From an uncultured Bacillota bacterium (GTDB taxonomy: Bacteria; Bacillota_I; Bacilli_A; RFN20; CAG-449): 59,449 nucleotides of DNA. The stretch spans positions 1-59,449 of the forward strand of contig CABUOQ010000007.1 in the NCBI GenBank assembly GCA_902493275.1, in the 5' to 3' direction. A program made the position numbers and the translations under genes. Below the pieces are notes generated by a model. The model was not told the origin of the DNA, made no database searches, and saw only the letters and a program-made list of their open reading frames with translations. Positions within the stretch are counted from its first letter, which is position 1. Each line of letters opens with the position of its first letter. Of the stretch, positions 1 to 8,295 are shown one piece after another.

Positions 1-2
1 CG

Positions 3-51
3 ACCCTAATTTTTTTTATAGCGTTATTCAAAACCCTAAAAATTTTTATAG
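3..51. repeat. Two short degenerate direct repeats at the window edge
   Basis: Two similar units, each starting ACCCTAA and ending in a T-rich run plus TATAG, lie at 3-21 and 32-51, about 29 bases apart. A weaker third start (ACCTAAAA) follows at 53. They may be the end of an array that continues left of the window. The AT-rich composition makes chance similarity possible. Confidence 0.25.
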
Positions 52-56
52 GACCT

Positions 57-90
57 AAAAAACTACTAGGATTATACGTCCCAGTAGTTT
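57..90 (-). terminator. Rho-independent terminator of htpG
   Basis: The arms at 60-71 and 79-90 pair over about 12 bp, with one G-U pair when read on the minus strand. A run of six T follows on that strand. It lies just past the htpG stop codon. Confidence 0.8.
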
Positions 91-111
91 ACTTAATAAA
101 TTAAACGGTAA

Positions 112-2019
112 TTATTTAGAAGCTTTTATCATTAATGAAGTCATTTTTTTAGAAAATTCATATGGATCTTTCAAAGGCATGCCTTCCATTAATAAAGCTT
201 GATCAAGAAGTAAAGATGAATAATTATTAAGTTCATCTTTATCTTGAGAATAGATATTTTCTAAAGCTTTAAATAATTCATGGTTAGGATTCAATTCTAG
301 TATTCTCTTGGCTTTATATATATTTTGACCATTGCTTAATTGGGCCATAACTTTTTCCATTTCAAATGACATTCCTTCACCTGAAACTAAACAAACTGGA
401 GAATCAGATAATCTTGAAGATAATATTACATCATCGACTTCCCCTTTTAAGGATTCTTTTATCGCGTTTAACATATCTTTTTTCTCTTCAGCTACTTTTT
501 TAGCTTCTTCTTTTTCTTCGTCAGATTGTAATTCTAAGTCTCCTTGGATAGATTTAAATTTTTTGCCATCGTATTCTGATAGTGTATCAATTGCAAATTC
601 ATCAATGTCATCACTTAAAATCAAAACATCATATCCTTTTTTCTTAAGCAAATCCATTTGAGGCATATTTAAAGCGCTAGTTTTATCTTTTGTAGAAGCA
701 TAATAAATCTCTTTTTGATCTTCTTTCATATTTTCAACATATTGCTTTAAGGTTATGTATTTTTCTTCATTGACAGTATGATACAAAATCAAATCTTTTA
801 ATTGGTCTTTTTTAGCCCCAAAGTTATCATAGACACCATATTTTAAATTAATGCCATATTCTTTAAAGAATTCGCAATAACGATCAAATTCATTGTTTTT
901 AATATTTTCTAATTCAGATAAAATTTTCTTTTCAACGGAAGTAGCAATTTTCTTTAATTGATAATCTTGTTGTAGAATTTCACGAGATATATTTAAACTT
1001 AAATCACTTGAATCAACTAACCCTTTAACAAATCTTAAATAATCTGGTAGAAGTTCTTTGCATTTATCCATGATAAATACGCCTTTGGTATATAGTTGTA
1101 ATCCTTTTTCATATTTTTCTGAGTAAAGATTATAAGGTGCACTTTTTGGAATAAATAATAATGCGTTATAAGAAATCATGCCTTCTACGTTAACAAACAT
1201 TGAGTCGAAAGGATCTTCATATTCACCAAATTTATTTTTATAAAATTCGTCTAAAGCCTCTTTAGTAACTTCTGATTTATTTTTCTTCCAAAGAGGAATC
1301 ATAGAATTTAAAGTCTCTAATGAAGTTTCTTCATGTGTTTTATTTTCATCATCTTTATCAGAAACTTGTTTTGTTATCATCATTTGAATTGGATAACGGA
1401 CATAATCGGAATATTTTTTTACTAATTCACGGATTTCATATTGTTCTAAGAAACGATCATAATTTTCTTCTTCAGTATTTTCTCGTAAATATAAAGTAAT
1501 CTCAGTACCATTTTCAGATTTATTAATTTCATCAATTGAATAATTATCTTCGCCCTCAGATGTGAAGCGATAAGCTTTCTCTGAGTATGGCGATTTAGTT
1601 TCGACAATTACTTTTTTAGCCACCATAAATGCGGAATAAAAACCAACACCAAATTGACCAATAATCTCTATATCACTAGTTTTACCTTCTTCTTTTTCTT
1701 GCATTTTTTTTATGAATTCTGCTGAACCAGAAGAGGCAATTGTGCCGAGATTATTATTAATCTCATCGTATGTCATACCAATACCATTATCTATAATCTT
1801 TATTGTTCTATTGGTTTTATCGCTTTCTAATAAGATATGATAATCATCCTTTTTAGCTACATTTTCGTCAGTTAATGATAGATAATGATATTTATCTATT
1901 GCATCTGATGCATTTGAGATAAGTTCTCTTAAAAATATTTCTTTGTTTGTATAAATCGAATTAATCATTAAGTCTAATAAGCGTTTAGACTCTGTTTTAA
2001 ATTGCTTAATTTCACTCAT
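112..2019 (-). CDS. htpG: Molecular chaperone HtpG (bacterial Hsp90)
   Basis: Cytosolic ATP-dependent chaperone of the Hsp90 family, acting as a homodimer on partly folded clients. The 635-residue product has the family's full length. The GHKL ATP-binding motifs are visible: NASDA at about residues 36-40, DNGIGM at 77-82 and GQFGVGFYS at about 121-129. The middle and C-terminal dimerisation regions follow without interruption. The start is supported by an AAAGGAG-type ribosome binding site at 2028-2035. The gene has its own promoter overlapped by a CIRCE operator, so heat-shock control by HrcA is likely, and a terminator follows at 57-90. In Bacillus subtilis htpG is not in the HrcA regulon, so this control differs from that model. 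Confidence 0.97.
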   Translation of the reverse strand: MSEIKQFKTESKRLLDLMINSIYTNKEIFLRELISNASDAIDKYHYLSLTDENVAKKDDYHILLESDKTNRTIKIIDNGIGMTYDEINNNLGTIASSGSAEFIKKMQEKEEGKTSDIEIIGQFGVGFYSAFMVAKKVIVETKSPYSEKAYRFTSEGEDNYSIDEINKSENGTEITLYLRENTEEENYDRFLEQYEIRELVKKYSDYVRYPIQMMITKQVSDKDDENKTHEETSLETLNSMIPLWKKNKSEVTKEALDEFYKNKFGEYEDPFDSMFVNVEGMISYNALLFIPKSAPYNLYSEKYEKGLQLYTKGVFIMDKCKELLPDYLRFVKGLVDSSDLSLNISREILQQDYQLKKIATSVEKKILSELENIKNNEFDRYCEFFKEYGINLKYGVYDNFGAKKDQLKDLILYHTVNEEKYITLKQYVENMKEDQKEIYYASTKDKTSALNMPQMDLLKKKGYDVLILSDDIDEFAIDTLSEYDGKKFKSIQGDLELQSDEEKEEAKKVAEEKKDMLNAIKESLKGEVDDVILSSRLSDSPVCLVSGEGMSFEMEKVMAQLSNGQNIYKAKRILELNPNHELFKALENIYSQDKDELNNYSSLLLDQALLMEGMPLKDPYEFSKKMTSLMIKASK

Positions 2020-2048
2020 AGTTGTTTCTCCTTTTTAAAAACAACTAT

Positions 2049-2076
2049 ATTATAATACAAAAATTAGCACTGTCAA
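2049..2076 (-). promoter_or_regulatory. htpG promoter (sigma-A type)
   Basis: On the minus strand TTGACA (2071-2076) and TATAAT (2049-2054) are both exact consensus matches, 16 bp apart. The -35 box lies inside the CIRCE element, so a repressor bound there would block RNA polymerase. Confidence 0.8.
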
Positions 2077-2090
2077 GACTTGAGTGCTAA
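2064..2090. promoter_or_regulatory. CIRCE element (HrcA operator) of htpG
   Basis: TTAGCACTG (2064-2072), a 9-base spacer, then GAGTGCTAA (2082-2090). This matches the HrcA operator consensus, an inverted repeat of TTAGCACTC around N9, with a single mismatch at the last base of the left arm. It overlaps the -35 box of htpG. No hrcA gene lies in the window. Confidence 0.88.
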
Positions 2091-2097
2091 TATTTTT

Positions 2098-2292
2098 TTA
2101 TCTAACTGTTGAGGATGATTCTACGCTAATAGAATCACTGCTTGATGAGCTGGAATCACTGCTAGAATAAATCGAACTGCTTGATGAGAAACTGCTCCAA
2201 GAAGATGATGAACTACTTGAAGAAGCAGGATCTTGACAAGCATATAGACCTATTAAAGAAGCGATAGCAACTAATATAAACTTTAATTTCAT
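2098..2292 (-). CDS. Tiny serine-rich lipoprotein of unknown function
   Basis: A 64-residue product. Residues 1-18 form a lipoprotein signal peptide (basic MKLK start, hydrophobic core) ending in the lipobox LYAC. Nearly everything after the cysteine is serine with scattered D, I, W, F and Y; about 30 of the 64 residues are Ser. No folded domain remains. I chose the ATG at 2292 because AGGAG lies 9 bases upstream; an in-frame TTG further up (2310) overlaps that binding site. The same kind of Ser-rich linker follows the lipobox in the three large lipoproteins at 48556-54874, so this may be a truncated member of that class or a true small surface peptide. The gene ends just before the htpG promoter on the same strand. 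Confidence 0.6.
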   Translation of the reverse strand: MKLKFILVAIASLIGLYACQDPASSSSSSSSWSSFSSSSSIYSSSDSSSSSSDSISVESSSTVR

Positions 2293-2376
2293 TTTATTTG
2301 CTCCTATCAAAATATAGTATGGACATTTTTTTCACTAATATTAAAAAATAAACATATATTTATATAGAGGTGGAAT

Positions 2377-2901
2377 ATGAATCGAGAAATTGCAGTTAAA
2401 GCTTTAAATGGAAGAGGCAGACTTGATTACAATTATGAAGAGAATATTAGATTAGAAAATGTTTCTAAAACATTAGGCTGTTGGATTATTAATTTACAAT
2501 ATGAAATTATTGAAGATAAAGATGATTTATATTTAAGTGGAAATTACTCAATACAATTATGGTACGCAAAAGATAATGATCAAGCTTCTTCGGTTTATGA
2601 AAAGAAGATAGATTTTAAACAAAAAATAAATATGGTTTATCGTAATCTTCCAACTATCGATAATAAAAAATATATTAAAGTGTTCGTAAATAAATATCCA
2701 AGTGCCACTCATATGCATTTGAATGATGATTATAGTATAGATTTAAGAATTCAGGCATTATATTTTGTGGATGTTTTTCAAGAAGCAGTTCTAGTTGTTG
2801 ATACTAAAGAAAATGCCAAAGCAGACATGACTTTAGATGAAGAATTATTGTTAAATGTTAATCCTAATTATATAACAAGTAATAATAACGATAAAAAATA
2901 A
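2377..2901 (+). CDS. cotE: CotE-like spore coat morphogenetic protein
   Basis: The 174-residue product resembles Bacillus CotE, the cytosolic mother-cell protein that organises the outer spore coat. Similar stretches as I recall that family are REI..KAL.GRGR near the start, LGCWIINLQYE at about residues 33-43, GNYSIQLWYA at about 56-65, a YRN segment, and an acidic tail with LDEEL followed by NPNYI that matches the LDEEL..INPEFL end of CotE. The family is mostly beta strand. The start is backed by GAGGTGG 5 bases before the ATG. The gene lies directly upstream of mutS-mutL, the same order as cotE-mutS-mutL in B. subtilis, which supports orthology. No transmembrane segment or signal peptide is seen. 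The assignment is from remembered similarity, not a search. Confidence 0.8.
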   Translation: MNREIAVKALNGRGRLDYNYEENIRLENVSKTLGCWIINLQYEIIEDKDDLYLSGNYSIQLWYAKDNDQASSVYEKKIDFKQKINMVYRNLPTIDNKKYIKVFVNKYPSATHMHLNDDYSIDLRIQALYFVDVFQEAVLVVDTKENAKADMTLDEELLLNVNPNYITSNNNDKK

Positions 2902-3061
2902 TTTTAGTGATATAAAAATGGATGAATTATTAGCAAAATAGAGGTTAGAAATTTGTTAATTTATAAATGAATATCATCAATAAGAGTATAATTATTTTTA
3001 TTAACTTGTTTCATTTTTTTTATATCTAAGATATAATTACAAATATAATTGAGGTTTAAAT

Positions 3062-5581
3062 ATGGAACAGCAGTATACACCAATGATGATGCAATATCTT
3101 AAAATAAAAAATAAATATCCAGATACATTAATTCTTTTTAGATTAGGTGATTTTTATGAACTATTTTTTGATGATGCCAAGATTGCATCTAGAGAATTAC
3201 AATTAGCGTTAACCGGGAAAGCTGCTGGCGCTAAAGAACGTGTTCCAATGTGCGGTGTTCCTCATCATGCAATATCTTCTTATATTGATAAATTGATTGC
3301 TAAAGGCTATAAAGTTGGAATTGTTGAACAATTGGAGGATCCTTCTTTAGCTAAAGGAATTGTTGAAAGAGATGTAGTACAAATTATTACTCCAGGGGCA
3401 TTTTTAGATATTAAAGATAAGGCTAATAATTATTTAGGAGAAATTTCGTGTACTGATAATTATTTTGTTTTTTCTTATTGCGATGTTTCAACTGGAGAAA
3501 TATATGTTGAAAATTTAGAAAAAGATATCGATGTAGTAATAAATGAAATTGATAATTTGAATATAAAAGAAATCGTTTTATCAACTTCTTTTCCTGCTAA
3601 ATATATTGAACATATAAAACAGAGAAAAAATATTTTAATCTCATATGAAAATGAAGAAAATGAAACGCTAGAGCATCAATATATATTGTCAAATGTAAGA
3701 GATTTATCACAAAGAAAAGCAATAGTAAAATTATTAGCGTATATTAAAGAAACTCAAAAAAAAGATTTGGATTACATGAAAGTTGCTATTGTTTTAAAGA
3801 ACAATCAAACAATGCAAATTGATGCTTTTTCTCGTAACAACTTAGAACTCGTTAGAACAATTAGAAGTGAAGAAACATATGGAACTTTATTTTGGCTTTT
3901 AGATCAAACATCCACGAATATGGGTTCGAGATTATTAAAAAAATGGGTGATGAAACCAATTTGTGATATAAATGAAATTTTAAATCGTGAGTCAATTATC
4001 GATTCTTTGCAAGAAAAATTTTTAATAAGAGATGATATTAAACAAGAATTAAAATCCATTTATGATTTAGAAAGATTGATTGCCAAAATAAATTTTGGTT
4101 CGGCATCGGGAAGAGATTTATTGCAATTAAAAAAATCTTTGCAAATTGTCCCTAGTTTTTTATATTCGTTAAAAGATTTAGATAATAAAAATATTTTATC
4201 GTTTGCAGGTATGAATGAAGATTTTGTGACTTTATCATCGCTTTTAGAAAAAGCAATTTCTGAAGATGCTCCAATTACGATAAAAGAAGGCGGAATTTTT
4301 AAAAAAGGATTTAATAGTGATTTAGATGAGCTTATTGAATTATCTTCAAATAGCAAAAATTGGATTGCTTCTTTAGAAGCATTTGAAAAAGAAAGAACAG
4401 GAATTAAAACTTTACGTGTCGGTTATAATAAAGTATTTGGATATTATATTGAAGTTTCCAAAGGAGCTGTTGCTTCTTTGCCAGAAGAATGGGGCTATGA
4501 AAGAAAACAAACGACAGTCAATTCTGAAAGATATGTCTCTCAGGAATTACGTGATTATGAAAATAAAGTTATAACAGCCGAAGAAAAAAGATGTTCTTTG
4601 GAATATGCATTATTTACTCAATTACGTGAAGAAGTTGTAAAGTATACTTTAAAGATTCAAAACTTAGCTGATTTAGTCTCATATATCGATTGCCTAGTCT
4701 CACTATGTGAAGTAGCAATAGATAATCATTTCGTTAAGCCAACCTTTAATAATGAACGTCAAATTGAAATAATAAATGGACGTCATCCAGTTATTGAAAA
4801 GGTCATGTCAGATAAAACATACGTTCCTAATAATATAATAATGAATAAGAATACGGATATATTAATTATCACAGGCCCTAATATGGGTGGTAAATCTACA
4901 TATATGCGTCAATTAGCTATAATTGTGATATTGGCTCAAATAGGATCGTTTGTTCCTTGTGAAAAAGCCAATTTAATGATTTTTGATTCAATATTCACAC
5001 GTATTGGAGCTAGTGATGATTTAGTTTCAGGTCAATCAACATTTATGGTTGAAATGACAGAAACAAATTATGCATTGCGCCATGCAACTGAAAATTCTTT
5101 AATGATATTTGATGAAATTGGTAGAGGTACTGCGACATTTGATGGTATGGCTTTAGCCCAAGCAATCTTGGAGTATATCGCTTCAAAAATAAAAGCTAAG
5201 ACTTTATTTTCAACGCATTATCATGAAATAACTAAAATCGATAAAAAAATTCCTACTTTGAAAAATGTTCATGTCGGTGTCGCCTCTAAAAATAATAAAA
5301 TTACTTTCCTTTATCGCATAGAAGACGGAGCTATGGGTAAATCATACGGAATTAATGTTGCTTCTTTAGCACATTTACCTGAAGAACTTTTATCAAGAGC
5401 TGACGAAATCTTAAATGAATTAGAAAAGACAGAAGTAATTATTAAAACAGATGTCATTAAAGAAAATAAAATAGAATTACCATCATGGATGGAAGATATA
5501 AAAAGAATAGAGCCTTTAAATATGTCGCCTTTAGATGCTTTAAACTATCTTTACGATTTAAAAAAGAAAATGAAGGAGTAA
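3062..5581 (+). CDS. mutS: DNA mismatch repair protein MutS
   Basis: Mismatch-recognising ATPase of post-replicative repair. It dimerises, clamps mispaired DNA and recruits MutL. The 839-residue length is typical. The N-terminal mismatch-binding domain has the Phe-X-Glu motif in DFYELF (about residues 30-35), followed by connector, lever and clamp domains. The ATPase has Walker A GPNMGGKST at about 605 and Walker B with DEIGRGTATFDG, then the helix-turn-helix dimer contact GKSYGINVA. The C-terminal region continues to residue 839, with a YLYDLKKKMK end. A weak GAGG binding site precedes the ATG. mutL follows after 4 bases, so the two are co-transcribed. A 15-base near-palindrome at 3021-3035 overlaps a TATAAT at 3032. 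Confidence 0.97.
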   Translation: MEQQYTPMMMQYLKIKNKYPDTLILFRLGDFYELFFDDAKIASRELQLALTGKAAGAKERVPMCGVPHHAISSYIDKLIAKGYKVGIVEQLEDPSLAKGIVERDVVQIITPGAFLDIKDKANNYLGEISCTDNYFVFSYCDVSTGEIYVENLEKDIDVVINEIDNLNIKEIVLSTSFPAKYIEHIKQRKNILISYENEENETLEHQYILSNVRDLSQRKAIVKLLAYIKETQKKDLDYMKVAIVLKNNQTMQIDAFSRNNLELVRTIRSEETYGTLFWLLDQTSTNMGSRLLKKWVMKPICDINEILNRESIIDSLQEKFLIRDDIKQELKSIYDLERLIAKINFGSASGRDLLQLKKSLQIVPSFLYSLKDLDNKNILSFAGMNEDFVTLSSLLEKAISEDAPITIKEGGIFKKGFNSDLDELIELSSNSKNWIASLEAFEKERTGIKTLRVGYNKVFGYYIEVSKGAVASLPEEWGYERKQTTVNSERYVSQELRDYENKVITAEEKRCSLEYALFTQLREEVVKYTLKIQNLADLVSYIDCLVSLCEVAIDNHFVKPTFNNERQIEIINGRHPVIEKVMSDKTYVPNNIIMNKNTDILIITGPNMGGKSTYMRQLAIIVILAQIGSFVPCEKANLMIFDSIFTRIGASDDLVSGQSTFMVEMTETNYALRHATENSLMIFDEIGRGTATFDGMALAQAILEYIASKIKAKTLFSTHYHEITKIDKKIPTLKNVHVGVASKNNKITFLYRIEDGAMGKSYGINVASLAHLPEELLSRADEILNELEKTEVIIKTDVIKENKIELPSWMEDIKRIEPLNMSPLDALNYLYDLKKKMKE

Positions 5582-5585
5582 GTAA

Positions 5586-7406
5586 ATGGCTAAAATACAT
5601 GTAATGGATGCCCATTTAGCAAATATGATTGCCGCTGGAGAGGTTATAGAACGACCTTCCTCAGTGATAAAAGAATTAGTTGAAAACTCTATTGATGCTA
5701 AAGCTCATCATATAGAAGTTGATATTTATAGTGCCGGACGAAAAAAAATAGTTGTTAAAGATGATGGTGAAGGAATGGATGAAGAAGATGCACGCTTAGC
5801 CTTTAAACGTCACGCTTCAAGTAAAATTCTTGATGAATATCAATTATTTAAAATTAAAACTATGGGTTTTAGGGGTGAAGCTTTGCCTTCTATTGCTGCA
5901 GTTAGTAAGGTAACTATGTATACATCAACAGGTAATAGTGATGGATGTAAAGTAACTGCGACAGAAGAAGAATTATCACTCGAGCCATATCAAAGTATAA
6001 AAGGAACTGTCTTTGAGATAGAGGAGTTATTTTATAATACGCCAGTGCGTTTAAAATACTTAAAAAGTGATGCAACTGAAATTGCTTCTTGTCTTGAAGT
6101 GATGCAACGTCTAGCCCTTTCATTTACTAATGTTGCATTTGATTTTTATATCGAAGATAAACTCTCTTTTTCTACTTCAGGAAGAGGTGATTTATTAGAA
6201 GTCATCGCAAGATTATATGGTAATGATATTGCTAAAAAAATGATAAAGGTAAATTGCTCATCTTTTGGTTTTGAAGTCAATGGTTATATTGCATTACCTG
6301 AGGTTACTCGTTCGACAAGATATTACATGATTACTATTTTAAATAATCGAAACGTCTATCTGCCTCAAATTCAAAAATCAATTATTTCAGGATATAGCGA
6401 CTATATTTTTAATTCTAAATATCCTTTTGCAGTTTTAGATATTAAAGTTGATTATTCATTGGTGGACGTCAATGTTCATCCATCTAAAAAAGAGGTTAGA
6501 CTCTCTAATGAAAGAGAATTATCAACTGCAGTTGAAGAATTAGTTCGTAATAGTTTAAAAAAGATAAATGCGGTTCATGAAGCAAAAATTCCTACAAAAG
6601 AAGTTGAAACCGTTTCTCTTTTTCAAAAAAATAATAATATTTCAGATATCAATATAATTCGCCCTACAAGTGTACAAAAAGATATTCCTATTACCTTTAA
6701 AGAACCAGAAACTTCATTTGAGATAGATTACGAAAAATATGATGAAACTCCTAAAGAAGATATATCTGATAAGAAAGAGGAGAAAACCATTGTAACTAAT
6801 GAAGTATCAAGTCCTAAAAATGATATTCCTAATTTTAAAATAATTGGACAAATTCATAATACCTATATTATTTTAGAAGGTGATAATGGTTTTTATTTAG
6901 TTGACCAGCACGCGGCTAATGAGAGAATCAATTATGAAAGACTAAATAAACTTTTGAATTCAAAAATTGAAGTTTGTGATTTACTTGTTCCTTTATTAAT
7001 CAATTTATCCCCAAGTGAAATAAAAAAATTGACTGATGATAAGATTACTATTTTAAAAGAGATTGGATTAAATATTGAATCATTTGGCTTAAATACGATT
7101 AAGATTTCCTCTATTCCTGTTTTTATTAAAGAAGCAAATGAAGAAGATTATATCGAGGAACTTATAAATCAAGTGATTAAAGATGATAAAATAAATTTAG
7201 AATTATTGAGAAAACATGTAATAGCAACCATGGCTTGTAAAGCTTCAATTAAAGCAAATGATAAATTAAGTCAATTAGAAATGGAAAGTTTAATATCTAC
7301 TTTGTTTACTTGTAAAAATCCTACTTGCTGTCCACATGGAAGGCCAACAATTATTCATTTTTCAACATATGACATTGAAAAAATGTTTAAGAGGTCAGGA
7401 ATATGA
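5586..7406 (+). CDS. mutL: DNA mismatch repair protein MutL (endonuclease type)
   Basis: GHKL ATPase that couples MutS recognition to strand removal. The N-terminal ATPase motifs are AAGEVIERP (about 16-24), KELVENSIDA with the catalytic Glu at 30 and Asn at 34, DDGEGM, and GFRGEALPSI. The C-terminal domain carries the latent endonuclease signature DQHAANERINYE at about residue 440, which fits the family pattern DQHA(X)2E(X)4E, plus a later ACKASIKAND segment and CPHGRP near the end. MutL should therefore nick the strand itself, as in Firmicutes without MutH. The middle linker (about 330-410) is charged and of low complexity. The gene overlaps the start of miaA by 4 bases (ATGA). Confidence 0.97.
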   Translation: MAKIHVMDAHLANMIAAGEVIERPSSVIKELVENSIDAKAHHIEVDIYSAGRKKIVVKDDGEGMDEEDARLAFKRHASSKILDEYQLFKIKTMGFRGEALPSIAAVSKVTMYTSTGNSDGCKVTATEEELSLEPYQSIKGTVFEIEELFYNTPVRLKYLKSDATEIASCLEVMQRLALSFTNVAFDFYIEDKLSFSTSGRGDLLEVIARLYGNDIAKKMIKVNCSSFGFEVNGYIALPEVTRSTRYYMITILNNRNVYLPQIQKSIISGYSDYIFNSKYPFAVLDIKVDYSLVDVNVHPSKKEVRLSNERELSTAVEELVRNSLKKINAVHEAKIPTKEVETVSLFQKNNNISDINIIRPTSVQKDIPITFKEPETSFEIDYEKYDETPKEDISDKKEEKTIVTNEVSSPKNDIPNFKIIGQIHNTYIILEGDNGFYLVDQHAANERINYERLNKLLNSKIEVCDLLVPLLINLSPSEIKKLTDDKITILKEIGLNIESFGLNTIKISSIPVFIKEANEEDYIEELINQVIKDDKINLELLRKHVIATMACKASIKANDKLSQLEMESLISTLFTCKNPTCCPHGRPTIIHFSTYDIEKMFKRSGI

Positions 7407-8293
7407 TCTTTGTGATAGTTGGACCGACAGGAGTGGGGAAGTCGTCATTGAGCATTGAATTTGCCAAATCTTGCGGTGGTGTAATCGTTAATGGAGATGC
7501 TTTTCAATGTTATAAACAGATGAGTATTGGAACTGCGAAACCTTCGCTTCAAGAAAGGCAAAGTGTTCCACATTATTTATTCGATATTGCTGATGTAAGA
7601 AATGCATATACTATTTATGAATATCAGCATGACTTACGCCAAACACTTGATGAGCTAATTAAATTAAATAAGCATATTATTATTGTTGGAGGTTCAGGAT
7701 TATATTTAAAATCTGCGCTTTATGATTTTACTTTGAATGATGTAGTTAATCCTGTTGATATGAGCAAATATGAAAACATGGATGAAGATACTTTATATGA
7801 TTGCTTACAAAAAATTGATTATAAGGCTAGTTTAACTATTCATAAACATAATCGTAAAAGAGTATTAAGAGCAATACAAATTTTCTTAGAATCAGGTAAG
7901 AAAAAAACTGATATCATTGCTTCACAAGAACATAAACCATTATATGACGTTATTTTTGTAGGACTTAGCAAACCTTCAAGGGAAGAACTTTATAATATGA
8001 TTAATAATCGAGTGGATATTATGGTTAAAGATGGCTTAATTGATGAAGTGAAAATGTTGATGAAAGAGTATGATCCTTCTTTAAGAGCTTTCCAAGCTAT
8101 AGGATATAAAGAATTGATGGATGCAATAATAAATAACACATCTATTGAATCAGCGCTTGAACTAATAAAAAAAAGAACAAGAAATTACGCTAAAAGACAA
8201 TATACATATTTCAAGAATCAATTAAATGTAAATTGGTTTGTAGATAAAAACGAAGCATTAGATTTTATGCAAAAGAAAGTAAGAGGAATGTAG
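7403..8293 (+). CDS. miaA: tRNA dimethylallyltransferase MiaA
   Basis: Transfers a dimethylallyl group to N6 of A37 in tRNAs that read UNN codons. The 296-residue length fits. The P-loop GPTGVGKSS starts at residue 7. NGDAFQCYKQMSIGTAKPS is the substrate-binding stretch, and AFQAIGYKEL and RTRNYAKRQYTYFKN near the end are family signatures. It overlaps the mutL stop by ATGA, so translation is coupled. A mutL-miaA order is common in Firmicutes. fhs follows after 2 bases. Confidence 0.96.
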   Translation: MIFVIVGPTGVGKSSLSIEFAKSCGGVIVNGDAFQCYKQMSIGTAKPSLQERQSVPHYLFDIADVRNAYTIYEYQHDLRQTLDELIKLNKHIIIVGGSGLYLKSALYDFTLNDVVNPVDMSKYENMDEDTLYDCLQKIDYKASLTIHKHNRKRVLRAIQIFLESGKKKTDIIASQEHKPLYDVIFVGLSKPSREELYNMINNRVDIMVKDGLIDEVKMLMKEYDPSLRAFQAIGYKELMDAIINNTSIESALELIKKRTRNYAKRQYTYFKNQLNVNWFVDKNEALDFMQKKVRGM

Positions 8294-8295
8294 AC

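Noticed and set aside
332..661. 109-codon plus-strand frame inside htpG
   Set aside because: Antisense shadow of a strongly conserved gene with no ribosome binding site and no recognisable domain.
2337..2360. Sigma-E-like promoter (AATATT...CATATATT) before the cotE-like gene
   Set aside because: The spacing is only 10 bases and the implied start would fall inside the ribosome binding site.
3021..3035. Near-palindrome TATATCTAAGATATA as a mutS operator
   Set aside because: It is made only of A/T-rich steps around a -10 box, and chance is a sufficient explanation.
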